NCBI GenBank assembly: GCA_016650125.1
Contig: JAENWT010000004.1
Location: 62,001-126,000, forward strand
Direction: 5' to 3'
Origin: Thermoleophilia bacterium
Lineage (GTDB): Bacteria > Actinomycetota > Thermoleophilia > Solirubrobacterales > 70-9
DNA length: 64,000 bases
The notes under the pieces were generated by a model. It worked only from the letters and a program-made list of their open reading frames with translations. It searched no databases and had not been told where the DNA came from. Made by a program: the position numbers and the translations under genes. Shown one piece after another: positions 8,239 to 16,037 of this stretch. Each line of letters starts with the position of its first letter. Position 1 is the first letter of the stretch.

Positions 8239-9226
8239 GCAAGAAGTCAGCCGCGCACTTTCCGAATTTGCCTGGCGACAGTGGTCGCAAATGGGGGTGC
8301 TCTCATCTTTTGATCAAACAGAGAAGACACCAATTGACCCGGAAGCATTGCTTCTATTCAGCTTGGAGATTGGCCGCGATAACCCTCGATTGCACGAAGA
8401 AGTTAGTGACTGGTTCGTAGCAAATCGCAGAATCGTGAGTCTGCAGCGACTTCGAAACCTAAGTATGAACAAGGAGGACAGAGCCTTGGTCAACGCACTT
8501 CTGGGATGGGCCTCTGAGTTCGGGCCCAGGAGGACTGGTCAGCAACTCCTGCCAATTGAAACGGAGGACTTATCGGAGTCTTTGGATCCGTTCTTTCGGG
8601 ACTCAAGCTTGACTGTCAACAACCCTGACCCTTCCTACCTTGCAGCTGACTTTCTCAAAGAACGCACACAACCGAGTGGCAAGTCCGAGTCTCCGAATCT
8701 GCTTGCTCCTATCAATTTTGCATTTCGCTTACGAGCAATCCTCGGCAATAGCGTTAGATCCGAACTTGTACGCGTTCTCTGCGCGCGTCAAAACAAGTCA
8801 ATGTCAGTCCGAGACTTATCGGAGGCGACGGCCTATTCAAAACGGAATGTCCAGGAGTCCATTTCGGAACTGCTAGCGGCTCGGGTGATTCTCGAAGGAT
8901 CGAGCTCGGGCGCGGCTAGATACGAATTGCCATCATGGCGCTGGTCGCCACTGCTATTCAGCGGAGCAGACATTGAACTAGTCGAGTACAAACCGTGGCC
9001 TAACTATCTTTTCGCCTGCCGAACGCTGAATCGCTGGCTCTGGGAGGCGTCCGAATCGGATGGTTCTCAGTATCTACTTTCGAGTAGTGCTGCCCTATTA
9101 GTCGAAGATTTGTGGCCATACTTCGCCGGCCGATCGGAAATCACAAGACCTGGGAGAGCCGGAGATGCCGACTTTAGTGAGAGCTTCGAAATGTTCGTAC
9201 GAGACGCTCTCAGCGTTTTGAGCTAG
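8219..9226 (+). CDS. winged-helix protein of the nucleotidyltransferase cassette, candidate antitoxin/regulator
   Basis: A 335-residue protein I cannot place in a named family. Residues 1-150 are mainly helical. Residues about 172-240 look like a winged helix: RSELVRVLCARQNKSMSVRDLSEA, then the probable recognition helix TAYSKRNVQESISELLAA, then the wing VILEGSSSGAARYEL. The C-terminal 95 residues are Trp-rich. It overlaps the nucleotidyltransferase gene by 20 bp, implying coupled translation, and shares its AT-rich composition. The order (enzyme first, DNA-binding protein second) is the reverse of classical abiEi-abiEii. Its stop TAG shares the palindrome CTAG (9223-9226) with the stop of the converging DUF3105 gene. 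A role as autorepressor or antitoxin is inference. Confidence 0.65.
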   Translation: MQLQNFKQEVSRALSEFAWRQWSQMGVLSSFDQTEKTPIDPEALLLFSLEIGRDNPRLHEEVSDWFVANRRIVSLQRLRNLSMNKEDRALVNALLGWASEFGPRRTGQQLLPIETEDLSESLDPFFRDSSLTVNNPDPSYLAADFLKERTQPSGKSESPNLLAPINFAFRLRAILGNSVRSELVRVLCARQNKSMSVRDLSEATAYSKRNVQESISELLAARVILEGSSSGAARYELPSWRWSPLLFSGADIELVEYKPWPNYLFACRTLNRWLWEASESDGSQYLLSSSAALLVEDLWPYFAGRSEITRPGRAGDADFSESFEMFVRDALSVLS

Positions 9227-9948
9227 TCGGCGAAGCTGGGGCCCGGGATCGGCGGGAAGATGTCGAGCGGTTCGGGGGCGTTGTCGAAGTTCTCCACGGC
9301 GAAGGCGCGAATCGCGTCGAGCGTCGCCGCACCGTGATATTCCTCGCACCCGATCAGGTTGGTCCAGGCCGTGGCGGCAACCGCGTACGGCATGTCCGGG
9401 TTGGGGAAGAGCAGCGCCCCGCTGTAAGCCGAGTCGTAGAGGCCCTTGAGTTCGAGCTGGGCCTCTTCCGGCAGCGTCGGGTCGTACTGGATCGCGATCC
9501 GGCCGTGCTCGAGGGAATGGACCACGTCTTCCGGCAGCGGCGTTTCGCTGTAAGCGCCGTCCGCCTGTTGCAGCGGCGGGCCGATGTGCGGCCCGGAGGT
9601 CGGCGGCACCGTCTTGTAGTCCGGGGCCGGGTCGTCGCGGGTCAGGTGCTTGTTGCCTTCGTCTGGCAGATCGGCCCGGATCTTGCACGCTTCTTGTCCG
9701 ACGGCTTCCTTCAGATCGGTGGTGCCCGTCTTGACCGGGGTCCCGGTCCGTTCGTCCGGCTGGACGCCGTTGGAGCTGCCCGACGACGGCGTCGCGAGGT
9801 GGGCCGAACCCGGATCGTCGTTTCCGCCCGCGGTCAGCGCGAAGTAGATGCCTGCCGCGATCAGCACGATCATGACCGCGCCGATCAGATAGCCGACCGG
9901 AGTCGGTGAACCGCCGACCTCTTCCGGGCCGTCGGCTTCCGGCGTCAT
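9223..9948 (-). CDS. DUF3105 membrane-anchored protein
   Basis: A 241-residue protein with one N-terminal membrane segment (about 18-40, GYLIGAVMIVLIAAGIYFAL), a low-complexity linker, and an extracytoplasmic DUF3105 domain. The domain is recognised from YKTVPPTSGPHIGPP (about 108-122) followed by VVHSLEHGRIAIQYDP, with conserved His residues that might bind a metal. The ATG overlaps metF by 4 bp on the same strand; this and the shared direction suggest co-transcription with metF, although no functional link is evident. The molecular function of DUF3105 is not known to me. Confidence 0.8.
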   Translation of the reverse strand: MTPEADGPEEVGGSPTPVGYLIGAVMIVLIAAGIYFALTAGGNDDPGSAHLATPSSGSSNGVQPDERTGTPVKTGTTDLKEAVGQEACKIRADLPDEGNKHLTRDDPAPDYKTVPPTSGPHIGPPLQQADGAYSETPLPEDVVHSLEHGRIAIQYDPTLPEEAQLELKGLYDSAYSGALLFPNPDMPYAVAATAWTNLIGCEEYHGAATLDAIRAFAVENFDNAPEPLDIFPPIPGPSFAD

Positions 9949-10850
9949 GCCCCGATCGACTGGCCGCGGGCGCCGCGCCAGGGCTGGGCGGCACGCAGGG
10001 CTCCGAGGACCGCCCGGGTCGCGGGGGCCTTGTTCAGGGCGTAGAAGTGGATGCCCGGGGCGCCGGCGGCGAGCAGTTCGGCGCTCTGCTGGGCGGCATA
10101 GGCGACGCCCAGGTTGAACTCGGCTTCCACGTCGCCCTGGGCGGCGAGCATCGCCGCTTCGAGGTCGGACGGGATCGTCGCGTCGCAGAGGTCGCAGATC
10201 CGCTTGGTGTGGGCGTATCCGGTGACCGGGATGATGCCGGCGAGGATCGGCACGTCGATGCCCTTCTGCCGGGCTGCGTCGACGAAATCGAAGTAGGCGC
10301 GGTTGTCGAAGAAGAGCTGGGTGATCAGGAACTCGGCACCCGCGTCAACCTTGGTCTTGAGGTAATTCAGGTCGGTGTCGAGATCGGGCGCCTCCGGGTA
10401 GACCTCCGGGAAACAGGCGCCGCCGACCGCGAACTCGTAACGCTCGGTGATGAACGCCGCCAGGTCGGCCGCGCTGCCGAGGCCGCCCTCGGGCTGGACG
10501 AAGTCCGTTTCACCACGGGGCGGGTCGCCGCGCAGGGCGAAGATGTTGTCGATGCCGACGTCACGCAGGCGGTCGAGCGTCTCGGCCAGGCCAACCTTCC
10601 CTTCACCGACGCAGCTCAGGTGGGCCATGACTTCGAGGCCGACCTCCTCCTTCAGGGCGGTCGTGATGTCGACCGTGCCTTCGCGGGTAGAGCCGCCGGC
10701 GCCGTAGGTGACGGAAACGAAATCGAGGTCCAGTTCGGAAAGCGTGCGAGCCGTGTCGAGCAGCTGGACGCGGCCCTCGTCGGTCTTCGGCGGGAAGAAT
10801 TCGACCGAGAAGACGGGCTTGCTGCTGCTGATGATTTCACCGATACGCAT
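9945..10850 (-). CDS. metF: methylenetetrahydrofolate reductase
   Basis: A 301-residue FAD-dependent TIM-barrel enzyme that reduces 5,10-methylene-THF to 5-methyl-THF for methionine synthesis. The N-terminal hallmark VFSVEFFPPKTDEG holds the catalytic Glu. It is followed by VSVTYGAGGSTREGT (substrate/FAD contacts), HLSCVGEG, NIFALRGDPPRGE, and FLITQLFFDNRAYFDFVD. Length is normal for the bacterial catalytic domain without the eukaryotic regulatory extension. It is separated by 27 bp from the polysaccharide genes and overlaps the DUF3105 gene. Confidence 0.95.
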   Translation of the reverse strand: MRIGEIISSSKPVFSVEFFPPKTDEGRVQLLDTARTLSELDLDFVSVTYGAGGSTREGTVDITTALKEEVGLEVMAHLSCVGEGKVGLAETLDRLRDVGIDNIFALRGDPPRGETDFVQPEGGLGSAADLAAFITERYEFAVGGACFPEVYPEAPDLDTDLNYLKTKVDAGAEFLITQLFFDNRAYFDFVDAARQKGIDVPILAGIIPVTGYAHTKRICDLCDATIPSDLEAAMLAAQGDVEAEFNLGVAYAAQQSAELLAAGAPGIHFYALNKAPATRAVLGALRAAQPWRGARGQSIGA

Positions 10851-10877
10851 CCGGAAAGAGTAAAGGAAGCAGACTTC

Positions 10878-11441
10878 TCAGTCGGGCGCGAGACCCTTGC
10901 CGGTTGCCGCTAACCAGATCGTCCGGCGCAGGATTTCGAGGTCGAGCCGCAGCGAGCGCTGGTCGACATACTCGACGTCGAGCTCGATCCGCTCGTCCCA
11001 GGGGATGCCGGCGCGGCCCTGGACCTGGGCCCAGCCGGTGATTCCGGGCCGGACTTCGTGGCGCCGGTGCTGACGCTCAGTGTAAGCGGCGACCTGGGTG
11101 GGAATCGTCGGCCGGGGGCCGACCAGGGCCATTTCCCCCCGCAGCACGTTGACCAGGTTGGGCAGTTCGTCGAGCGAGGTCCGGCGCAGCCAGCGCCCGA
11201 CCCTGGTGACGCGCGGGTCGCCCAAGGCCACGATCGTGCCGACCCCGACCGGATCCGACCCCGGCTTCATCGTGCGCAGCTTGAGCATCTCGAACTCGAC
11301 CCCGTTCTTTCCGACCCGGCGCTGCCGATAGATCGCCGATCCCCCACCCTCCAGGCGGACCATGATCGATGCGACCAGGGTCACCGGCGAGGTGAGCACC
11401 AGTGCAACCAGGGACAGGAAGATTTCCAGGGGGCGGTTCAC
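10878..11441 (-). CDS. phosphoglycosyl transferase (small monotopic PGT, PglC/WcaJ type)
   Basis: A 187-residue bacterial sugar transferase that starts glycan assembly by moving a sugar-1-phosphate from a nucleotide sugar to undecaprenyl phosphate at the inner membrane. It has one N-terminal re-entrant helix (about 5-28), then RQRRVGKNGVEFEMLKLRTM, the catalytic Asp-Glu dyad in RRTSLDELPN (D91-E92), and GEMALVGPRPTIP and RPGITGWAQVQGR. It lacks the extra N-terminal helices of WbaP/WcaJ, so it is the minimal form. The stop/start overlap with the upstream glycosyltransferase is 4 bp, placing it last in a three-gene operon. Confidence 0.92.
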   Translation of the reverse strand: MNRPLEIFLSLVALVLTSPVTLVASIMVRLEGGGSAIYRQRRVGKNGVEFEMLKLRTMKPGSDPVGVGTIVALGDPRVTRVGRWLRRTSLDELPNLVNVLRGEMALVGPRPTIPTQVAAYTERQHRRHEVRPGITGWAQVQGRAGIPWDERIELDVEYVDQRSLRLDLEILRRTIWLAATGKGLAPD

Positions 11442-12625
11442 CGCGTGCCTTCCGCCTTCTCCCAGTAGCCGGGCGGGCCCTTGCGCCAGCGGTCCCAGAG
11501 CCCAAGGGCGATCGAAGCCGTGACCATGACGTAATAACGCGCAACCCGGAACGGCAGAAGCGGCACCCAGCGGCCGAGGACCGCCGCCAAAAGGAGCAGG
11601 AGCTGGAAGGCGAGGGTCCAGGGGTAGATCCAGCCGCTGCCGAGCAGCGCGAGGTTGGTAACCAGCGCGATCACATGCAGGAACGGGGTTGCGTAACGCA
11701 GCAGCCGGTGGGAAGCGATTTCGAAAAGGTAGACCGGCGAGTAGCCGCGCGGGTCGATCATGCCTTCGCCGACCACGATGTCGTAAAGGCCGATCATCAT
11801 GCGGCGTTTGCGGGAGAGTTCGCCTTCCATGCTCGGCACCATCTTCTCTTTTGCCGAGGCGCGAGGGCGGTACAGGGAACTGAAGCCACGCTTGGCGAGG
11901 GCGAACGGAAACGAGAGGTCATGGCTGCCGGAGGGGTCGAGCGGAAGGTACTCGGCGGCGCGCACCGCGTAGATGCCGCCGTTGCCGGCGGTGACGCCTG
12001 CAAGCTCGGACTCGAGCTCCCGCACCTTCATCTCGAAGCGCCAGTACGCGCCTTCGAGGTTGCCGCCGTCGGGGCCGACGAAGCGCACCTGCCCGCATAC
12101 GTATCCCACCCGGTCGTCACGGAATGGTTCGAGCAGCTCGGCGAGGGCATCCGGCTTCCATTCGGAATTGGCGTCGGAGAAGGCGAGGATTTGACCTCTG
12201 GCGGCAGCGGCGGCGGCATTCTGGACTGCGACCTTGCCTCTCCTCGGCAGGTCCAGCACCTGGTCGGCGCCGGCCTCTTTTGCGATCGCCACAGTGGTGT
12301 CGGTCGAGCCGTCGGATGCGACGATGATCTCCAGCAGCTCTCGCGGGTACTCGAGTTCGAGGGCGTTCTTCACCTTCGCTTCGATCACCGCTTCTTCGTT
12401 GTAGGCGGCGATGATCAGGGTCACCACCGGCAGCTGGCTCTCGTCCGTGTCCACGTCCTTGACAAGGGACGGGAAGCTGCCGACCCGGCGCCCGCGCAGG
12501 TGCCCGGCGCCGGAGCCGAGACCGAAAGCTTCGAGCATCCAGAGGGCGATCGGATAGCCGAAATGCGTGTAGACAATCAGGCCGCAGGACAGCCAGAAGA
12601 GGATGGCGACCACGAGCATGATCAC
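11438..12625 (-). CDS. membrane glycosyltransferase family 2 (processive type)
   Basis: A 395-residue GT2 enzyme with an N-terminal membrane helix (about 3-30), a cytoplasmic GT-A domain (about 60-290) and a C-terminal group of two to three membrane helices. The catalytic pattern is typical: TLIIAAYNEEAVIEAKV, IIVASDGSTDTT (first Asp), AFSDANSEWKPDAL (DxD-equivalent), NGGIYAVR, and a final RKRRMM in place of the QxxRW box. It would add sugars to a lipid-linked or growing polysaccharide. It overlaps both neighbours by 4 bp, which implies tight co-translation with the PGT and the GT4. Confidence 0.88.
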   Translation of the reverse strand: MIMLVVAILFWLSCGLIVYTHFGYPIALWMLEAFGLGSGAGHLRGRRVGSFPSLVKDVDTDESQLPVVTLIIAAYNEEAVIEAKVKNALELEYPRELLEIIVASDGSTDTTVAIAKEAGADQVLDLPRRGKVAVQNAAAAAARGQILAFSDANSEWKPDALAELLEPFRDDRVGYVCGQVRFVGPDGGNLEGAYWRFEMKVRELESELAGVTAGNGGIYAVRAAEYLPLDPSGSHDLSFPFALAKRGFSSLYRPRASAKEKMVPSMEGELSRKRRMMIGLYDIVVGEGMIDPRGYSPVYLFEIASHRLLRYATPFLHVIALVTNLALLGSGWIYPWTLAFQLLLLLAAVLGRWVPLLPFRVARYYVMVTASIALGLWDRWRKGPPGYWEKAEGTR

Positions 12626-13731
12626 TTGACCAGCTCCCGGTACAGGTCGATCGTCTTGCCGGCGATCGAATCCCAGGCGAACGGACCGCGCGCGGCGGTC
12701 CGGGCCTTGGAGGCCAGCTGCTCGCGGGCGCCTTCGTCGTTGACCAGTTCGGTCAGGGCTTCGGCCAAGCCGTCGACGTCGCCCGGTTCGACCAGCCTGG
12801 CCGCGTCGTGTTCCCGAGCCACTTCACCGAGGCCGCCGACATTGGAGATCACCATCGGCTTCTCGAAAGCGAGCCCGGTGTAAAGCACGCCCGACTGCTC
12901 GCCGTCTGTGTAGGGCAGCACCAGCAAGTCGGCCGCGCGCATGATCGCCGGAATCTCACGGTCGGTGATGAAGCGCGGCAGCCACCGGACCCGGCCACCG
13001 GCCCTGGCGGCGTTCGCCTCGAGATCGGTCAGGTCCATGCGCGGATTACCGACGATCCAGAGCTCGGGCCCTTCGACTTCGGCGAATGCGTCGAGCAGCA
13101 CGTCGACGCCTTTGTAGGGGCGGATCAGGCCGAAGAACAGGATGACCGGGCCCCCTGCACCTTCCAGTTCGACTGGCAGGGGCACCTCGTCCGCCTGTTC
13201 GGTCAGATAGTCGAACGAGCCGTGCGGGATCACTCGCACCTTTTCCTCCGGCAGACCGACCTCCTGATGCAGGCGTTGGGCGCCGGACTCCGAATGCGCG
13301 ATGACCGCGTCCATCGATCCGAAAACCCGATTGGCGTTCTTCTTCTGGCGGGCCGTCGGCTCGGGCGGAAGGATGTAATGCGCCGTCAGCACCCGCGGGC
13401 GCTGCGGCGGCAACAGTCGGCGATCGAGGTTCGGCATGGTCAGCCACTGGTAGTGGACGACATCGGCATCGACCATTCCCCGCAGCCGACGCATGTCGGC
13501 CAGGTGCTCGACAGCCTTGAAGATCCGGCGGCCTTTCGCGTCGAGGCCTCGGCTGGCACTCCGCCGGTAGAGACTCTCGTCGACCCGGTATCCGTCTGCC
13601 TCGGGAACCGGCCCGTAGAGGAAGCGCGAGGTGATCAGCTCGACGTCTTCCCCGGCAGCGGCCAGCGCCCGGGCGAGGGCCCGGTCGTACGGCGGCGTGA
13701 ACGCCGAGGGGTCGATCAGCTGAATGCGCAC
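12622..13731 (-). CDS. glycosyltransferase family 4
   Basis: A 369-residue GT-B retaining glycosyltransferase. The C-terminal nucleotide-sugar domain shows GPVILFFGLIRPYKGVDVLL (about 193-212), WIVGNPRMDL, RADLLVLPYTDGEQSGVLY (with the family's E-x7-E region) and KPMVISNVGGLGEVAREHDAA. The N-terminal half carries the acceptor site and HYQWLTMP. It is the first gene of the reverse-strand glycosyltransferase trio. Its ATG is only 13-22 bp from the start of the divergent GT2 gene, so the promoters must overlap. The donor sugar is not predictable. Confidence 0.88.
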   Translation of the reverse strand: MRIQLIDPSAFTPPYDRALARALAAAGEDVELITSRFLYGPVPEADGYRVDESLYRRSASRGLDAKGRRIFKAVEHLADMRRLRGMVDADVVHYQWLTMPNLDRRLLPPQRPRVLTAHYILPPEPTARQKKNANRVFGSMDAVIAHSESGAQRLHQEVGLPEEKVRVIPHGSFDYLTEQADEVPLPVELEGAGGPVILFFGLIRPYKGVDVLLDAFAEVEGPELWIVGNPRMDLTDLEANAARAGGRVRWLPRFITDREIPAIMRAADLLVLPYTDGEQSGVLYTGLAFEKPMVISNVGGLGEVAREHDAARLVEPGDVDGLAEALTELVNDEGAREQLASKARTAARGPFAWDSIAGKTIDLYRELVK

Positions 13732-13744
13732 GCTCTGATTATCG

Positions 13745-14671
13745 TTGGCGGCCGTGGAACCCGACCTTTCCTACTGCGTGGTCAACAATGACGGCCGTGA
13801 TTACCTGCTCGACTGCCTTGCGGCGATCGAGCGGCACGGTGCCGCCGAACTGAGCACCGAGACCATCGTTCTCGACAACGCTTCGACCGACGGTTCGGCC
13901 GATGCGGTCCGCGAGCGGTACCCGGATGTGCGCCTGATCGAGCTCGAGAGCAAAGTCGGAAAGGCCGAAAACGACTCGACCCTGATGAAGGCGGCAACCG
14001 GGCGTTATTGCCTGCTGCTCAACGAGGATTCGGAGCTGCGGCCCGGCGCTGCCGGAGCGCTCTACGCGGCACTCGAAGGGGATGCCGAGGCAGCTGCCGC
14101 CGGAGCCCAGCTCTTCGACAGCGACGGAAATCCGTATGCCTGCGCCTGGCGCTTCCCCGGCGTCGAGACGGCGCTGATCGGTGCCGTGTTCCTCCACGGC
14201 CGTTTCACGGTGGAAAGCCAGGGAGAACTGACCCGGCGGGTCGACTGGGGCCAGTCGAGCGCCTTGATGGTCCGTCGCGAAGCGGCTGAAAAGATCGGCT
14301 ACCTCGACCCACAGTTCTTCGTCTATTACGACGAATGCGACTTCTGCAAGCGCCTGGACGACAACGGCTGGCACACCCTCTACGTGCCGTCGGCCGAAGC
14401 CATTCACCACAACCAGCTCTCGAACGACCTCTCCTCTGGCCTCCCCCGCATCGTCGAGTTCCACCGAAACCGCGACCTCTACATGAAGAAGCACCACTCA
14501 AAAGCGGCAGCCTTCGCCGTGAGGTTGCTTACGGCTTGGACTTACGGGCTGAGGACAGTCGCGAGCCTGGTGTTGCCGGGGGCTCCCACAAAAATCTACG
14601 CAGCGCATACCCGGCAGGCGCTATTCCCTTACCGGGGCGAAGGACTGGCCGACCGAGCCAAAGCCCATTAG
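13745..14671 (+). CDS. glycosyltransferase family 2 (rhamnosyltransferase-like, WbbL type)
   Basis: A roughly 305-residue GT2 with the features of polysaccharide rhamnosyl- or related transferases: NDGRDYLLDCL, TIVLDNASTDGSADAV, LLLNEDSELRPGA (DxD-like), WGQSSALMVRREAAEKIGYLD and FFVYYDECDFCKRLDDNGW. The start is TTG 13745 or GTG 13754; neither has a good ribosome binding site. One weakly hydrophobic C-terminal segment (about 255-275) suggests peripheral membrane contact. It is the only glycosyltransferase of the locus on the plus strand. It is divergent from the GT4 gene and convergent with the HEPN-like gene. Confidence 0.88.
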   Translation: MAAVEPDLSYCVVNNDGRDYLLDCLAAIERHGAAELSTETIVLDNASTDGSADAVRERYPDVRLIELESKVGKAENDSTLMKAATGRYCLLLNEDSELRPGAAGALYAALEGDAEAAAAGAQLFDSDGNPYACAWRFPGVETALIGAVFLHGRFTVESQGELTRRVDWGQSSALMVRREAAEKIGYLDPQFFVYYDECDFCKRLDDNGWHTLYVPSAEAIHHNQLSNDLSSGLPRIVEFHRNRDLYMKKHHSKAAAFAVRLLTAWTYGLRTVASLVLPGAPTKIYAAHTRQALFPYRGEGLADRAKAH

Positions 14672-14713
14672 TCACGGGGTTCCATGGTGGCCTTTTCCTG
14701 GGGAGGCCTTGAC

Positions 14714-15364
14714 TCAGGCAGTTGGAAAGAATCTGAAGAATCGCCTCACATCTTCAACAAACGCATCGAGCTCATCGAGCGGTGTGAAATAGAAGCTGTC
14801 CTTGTCGGGATAGCCCACAAGTCCGGGGTCTTCGGTCAAGTCGATCCCAGTAAGTCGTTTGATATTTGAGATGTATATGTCAGAAATGAGACCGGACGAG
14901 TGGGCGTAGAGATGTCGGTGTGCCACGAGCAACCGAATACGACCGATCGCAGGATTCTCGTCGAGGTCGAGCACGATGTCCCGCCGGAAACATTCCATCA
15001 AGTTGTTTTCGGACCAAGGAAAGACTCGCTGAAAGGTACCCCGCTGGACATCAATGCGGGTGGTACTCGAGAGCCCCATGCCGACTCGGTAGTAGTCGCG
15101 AAGAAGCATCTCAACAGTCGTTGCAAGGCGCAGGAAGGTGCCCATGTCGAAGAACCTCTGACCAAGCTGCTGCTCCCAATACTCGAGATAGTGGTCTGCG
15201 TCACCCACGAAGGGACGAAGCGAATCGTGACCCGCGAATGTCTGAGATTTGAGCGTGTTTCGTAGTTGGAACCTCAGATAGAACTGGACTTCGGCAACCA
15301 GGTTCACCTGACGTTCCCACCAGTCCTTCGGTGGTCGAGGGACGTCTCCGCGCCCGGAATTCAT
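14714..15364 (-). CDS. HEPN-like hypothetical protein
   Basis: A 216-residue, mostly helical protein of no named family that I recognise. Residues 142-160 contain LLVAHRHLYAHSSG, in which R150-x4-H155 matches the R-x4-6-H signature of HEPN ribonucleases, preceded by an acidic helical region as in HEPN folds. It ends in an Arg/Phe-rich tail. DNA composition is AT-richer than the flanks, so it was probably acquired. A 14-codon frame starting at 15405 ends in TGA overlapping this ATG, so translation may be coupled to a leader peptide; this may be chance. No antitoxin-sized partner is directly adjacent on the same strand; the only other small gene nearby is the 50-codon membrane peptide on the opposite strand. 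Confidence 0.55.
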   Translation of the reverse strand: MNSGRGDVPRPPKDWWERQVNLVAEVQFYLRFQLRNTLKSQTFAGHDSLRPFVGDADHYLEYWEQQLGQRFFDMGTFLRLATTVEMLLRDYYRVGMGLSSTTRIDVQRGTFQRVFPWSENNLMECFRRDIVLDLDENPAIGRIRLLVAHRHLYAHSSGLISDIYISNIKRLTGIDLTEDPGLVGYPDKDSFYFTPLDELDAFVEDVRRFFRFFPTA

Positions 15365-15500
15365 CGGCCCACCATCACTGCGAGTGTGCTGGCAATCTCC
15401 CTCATGATTCGAGCCTAGATCAGACCCCTATTTCTGTGCCGCGTTGTGGTCCCATATGCACTGAACGCGGCAAAGAACCGACCTTGGCAGGGCGATTGGC

Positions 15501-15550
15501 CATTCTGGTCCATTTTGTACCGCTATCTCCGAGAATCTGGTGCAGAACGG
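15501..15550. repeat. diverged direct repeat, copy 1
   Basis: The stretch starting CATTCTGGTCCATTTTG and ending near CTGGTGCAGAAC aligns by hand with 15966-16012 at about 37 of 46 columns, with small gaps. It lies downstream of the flippase-end fragment at 15643-15663, just as copy 2 lies downstream of the intact flippase stop. Confidence 0.6.
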
Positions 15551-15642
15551 GGTTCAGTGCCCTGAGGCCTGACCCGTGCGATGTCGCAGGGGTCCGCCCA
15601 CTGCAGCAAACGTCGTGATTTCCCAGTTAGGAAATCCGGCGC

Positions 15643-15663
15643 CTAATTTCTCAGGTCTTCGTT
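15643..15663 (-). pseudogene. fragment matching the flippase C-terminal codons (NEDLRN-stop)
   Basis: Read on the minus strand, these bases encode N-E-D-L-R-N-stop, identical in protein to the last six residues and stop of the flippase at 16038-16058, with synonymous differences (e.g. GAA/GAG, AGA/AGG). Upstream codons (K-V-L-G) no longer match clearly. With the flanking repeat at 15501-15550 it looks like the residue of a second flippase-like 3' end. Confidence 0.5.
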
Positions 15664-15710
15664 CCCTAGTACCTTGAGCCTTCAAGACCGCGAAAGGCTA
15701 GGGTGACCGG

Positions 15711-15863
15711 ATGAATGATTCTGAGGTTGAAGCGAAGATCAAGCACGGCAAGAGGGTTTCAGCAGGGATAACGTCTCTCGCCGTCGTCCTGTTTTTGATT
15801 CCCATTGGCTTCGTTGTAGCGGTCTACATTTTCTGGGCCAGCATGATGTCGTCGATGGACTAG
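15711..15863 (+). CDS. 50-residue single-pass membrane peptide
   Basis: ATG 15711 to TAG 15863 encodes a charged N-terminus (MNDSEVEAKIKHGKRVSAGI), one hydrophobic helix (about residues 20-43, LAVVLFLIPIGFVVAVYIFW), then a short Met/Ser tail. The charge pattern predicts N-terminus inside. The ribosome binding site is weak (AGGCTAGGG, then nine bases). Codon use is AT-tolerant like the HEPN-like gene. It lies between the two repeat copies. Small hydrophobic peptides of this size include type I toxins, but nothing else here proves that role. Confidence 0.45.
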   Translation: MNDSEVEAKIKHGKRVSAGITSLAVVLFLIPIGFVVAVYIFWASMMSSMD

Positions 15864-15965
15864 CTGCCCGGGGGCTTATTTGCCCTCAGCTTCGACCTTC
15901 GGGTGGGACGACGACGTGGGGGCGGGCTTTGGTCCCGTTTGTCCTCCAGCGAGCCTTGATCGGTC

Positions 15966-16012
15966 CATTCTGCTCCATTTTTGCATCCATTTCCGAAATA
16001 TCTGGAGCAGAG
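15966..16012. repeat. diverged direct repeat, copy 2
   Basis: Partner of 15501-15550, located 26 bp downstream of the flippase stop codon on the minus strand. The distance from repeat to stop is about 70 bp shorter than in copy 1, so one copy has an insertion or deletion. Confidence 0.6.
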
Positions 16013-16037
16013 GGGCTTGGTTCCAGGGCAGGCGAAA

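Larger units (their letters stand above)
15365..16037. other. AT-richer island between HEPN-like gene and flippase
   Basis: This 673-bp stretch holds no long gene. I see a short leader-like frame, a direct repeat pair, a fragment matching the flippase 3' end, a perfect hairpin GATTTCC-CAGTTA-GGAAATC (15617-15636), and one 50-codon membrane peptide gene. The rest has no feature I can support. Confidence 0.6.

Noticed and set aside
7651-9226. Classification of the cassette as MNT-HEPN
   Set aside because: The second protein has a winged helix and no R-x4-6-H HEPN motif, and it is far longer than HEPN partners.
14672-14713. Terminator between the GT2 and HEPN-like genes (GGCCTTTTCC...GGGGAGGCC)
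   Set aside because: The arms pair only with several G-U pairs and no T-run follows; too weak to list.
15361-15405. 14-residue leader peptide before the HEPN-like gene
   Set aside because: The ATGA overlap is attractive, but the frame is too short and lacks a clear ribosome binding site; chance is a fair explanation.
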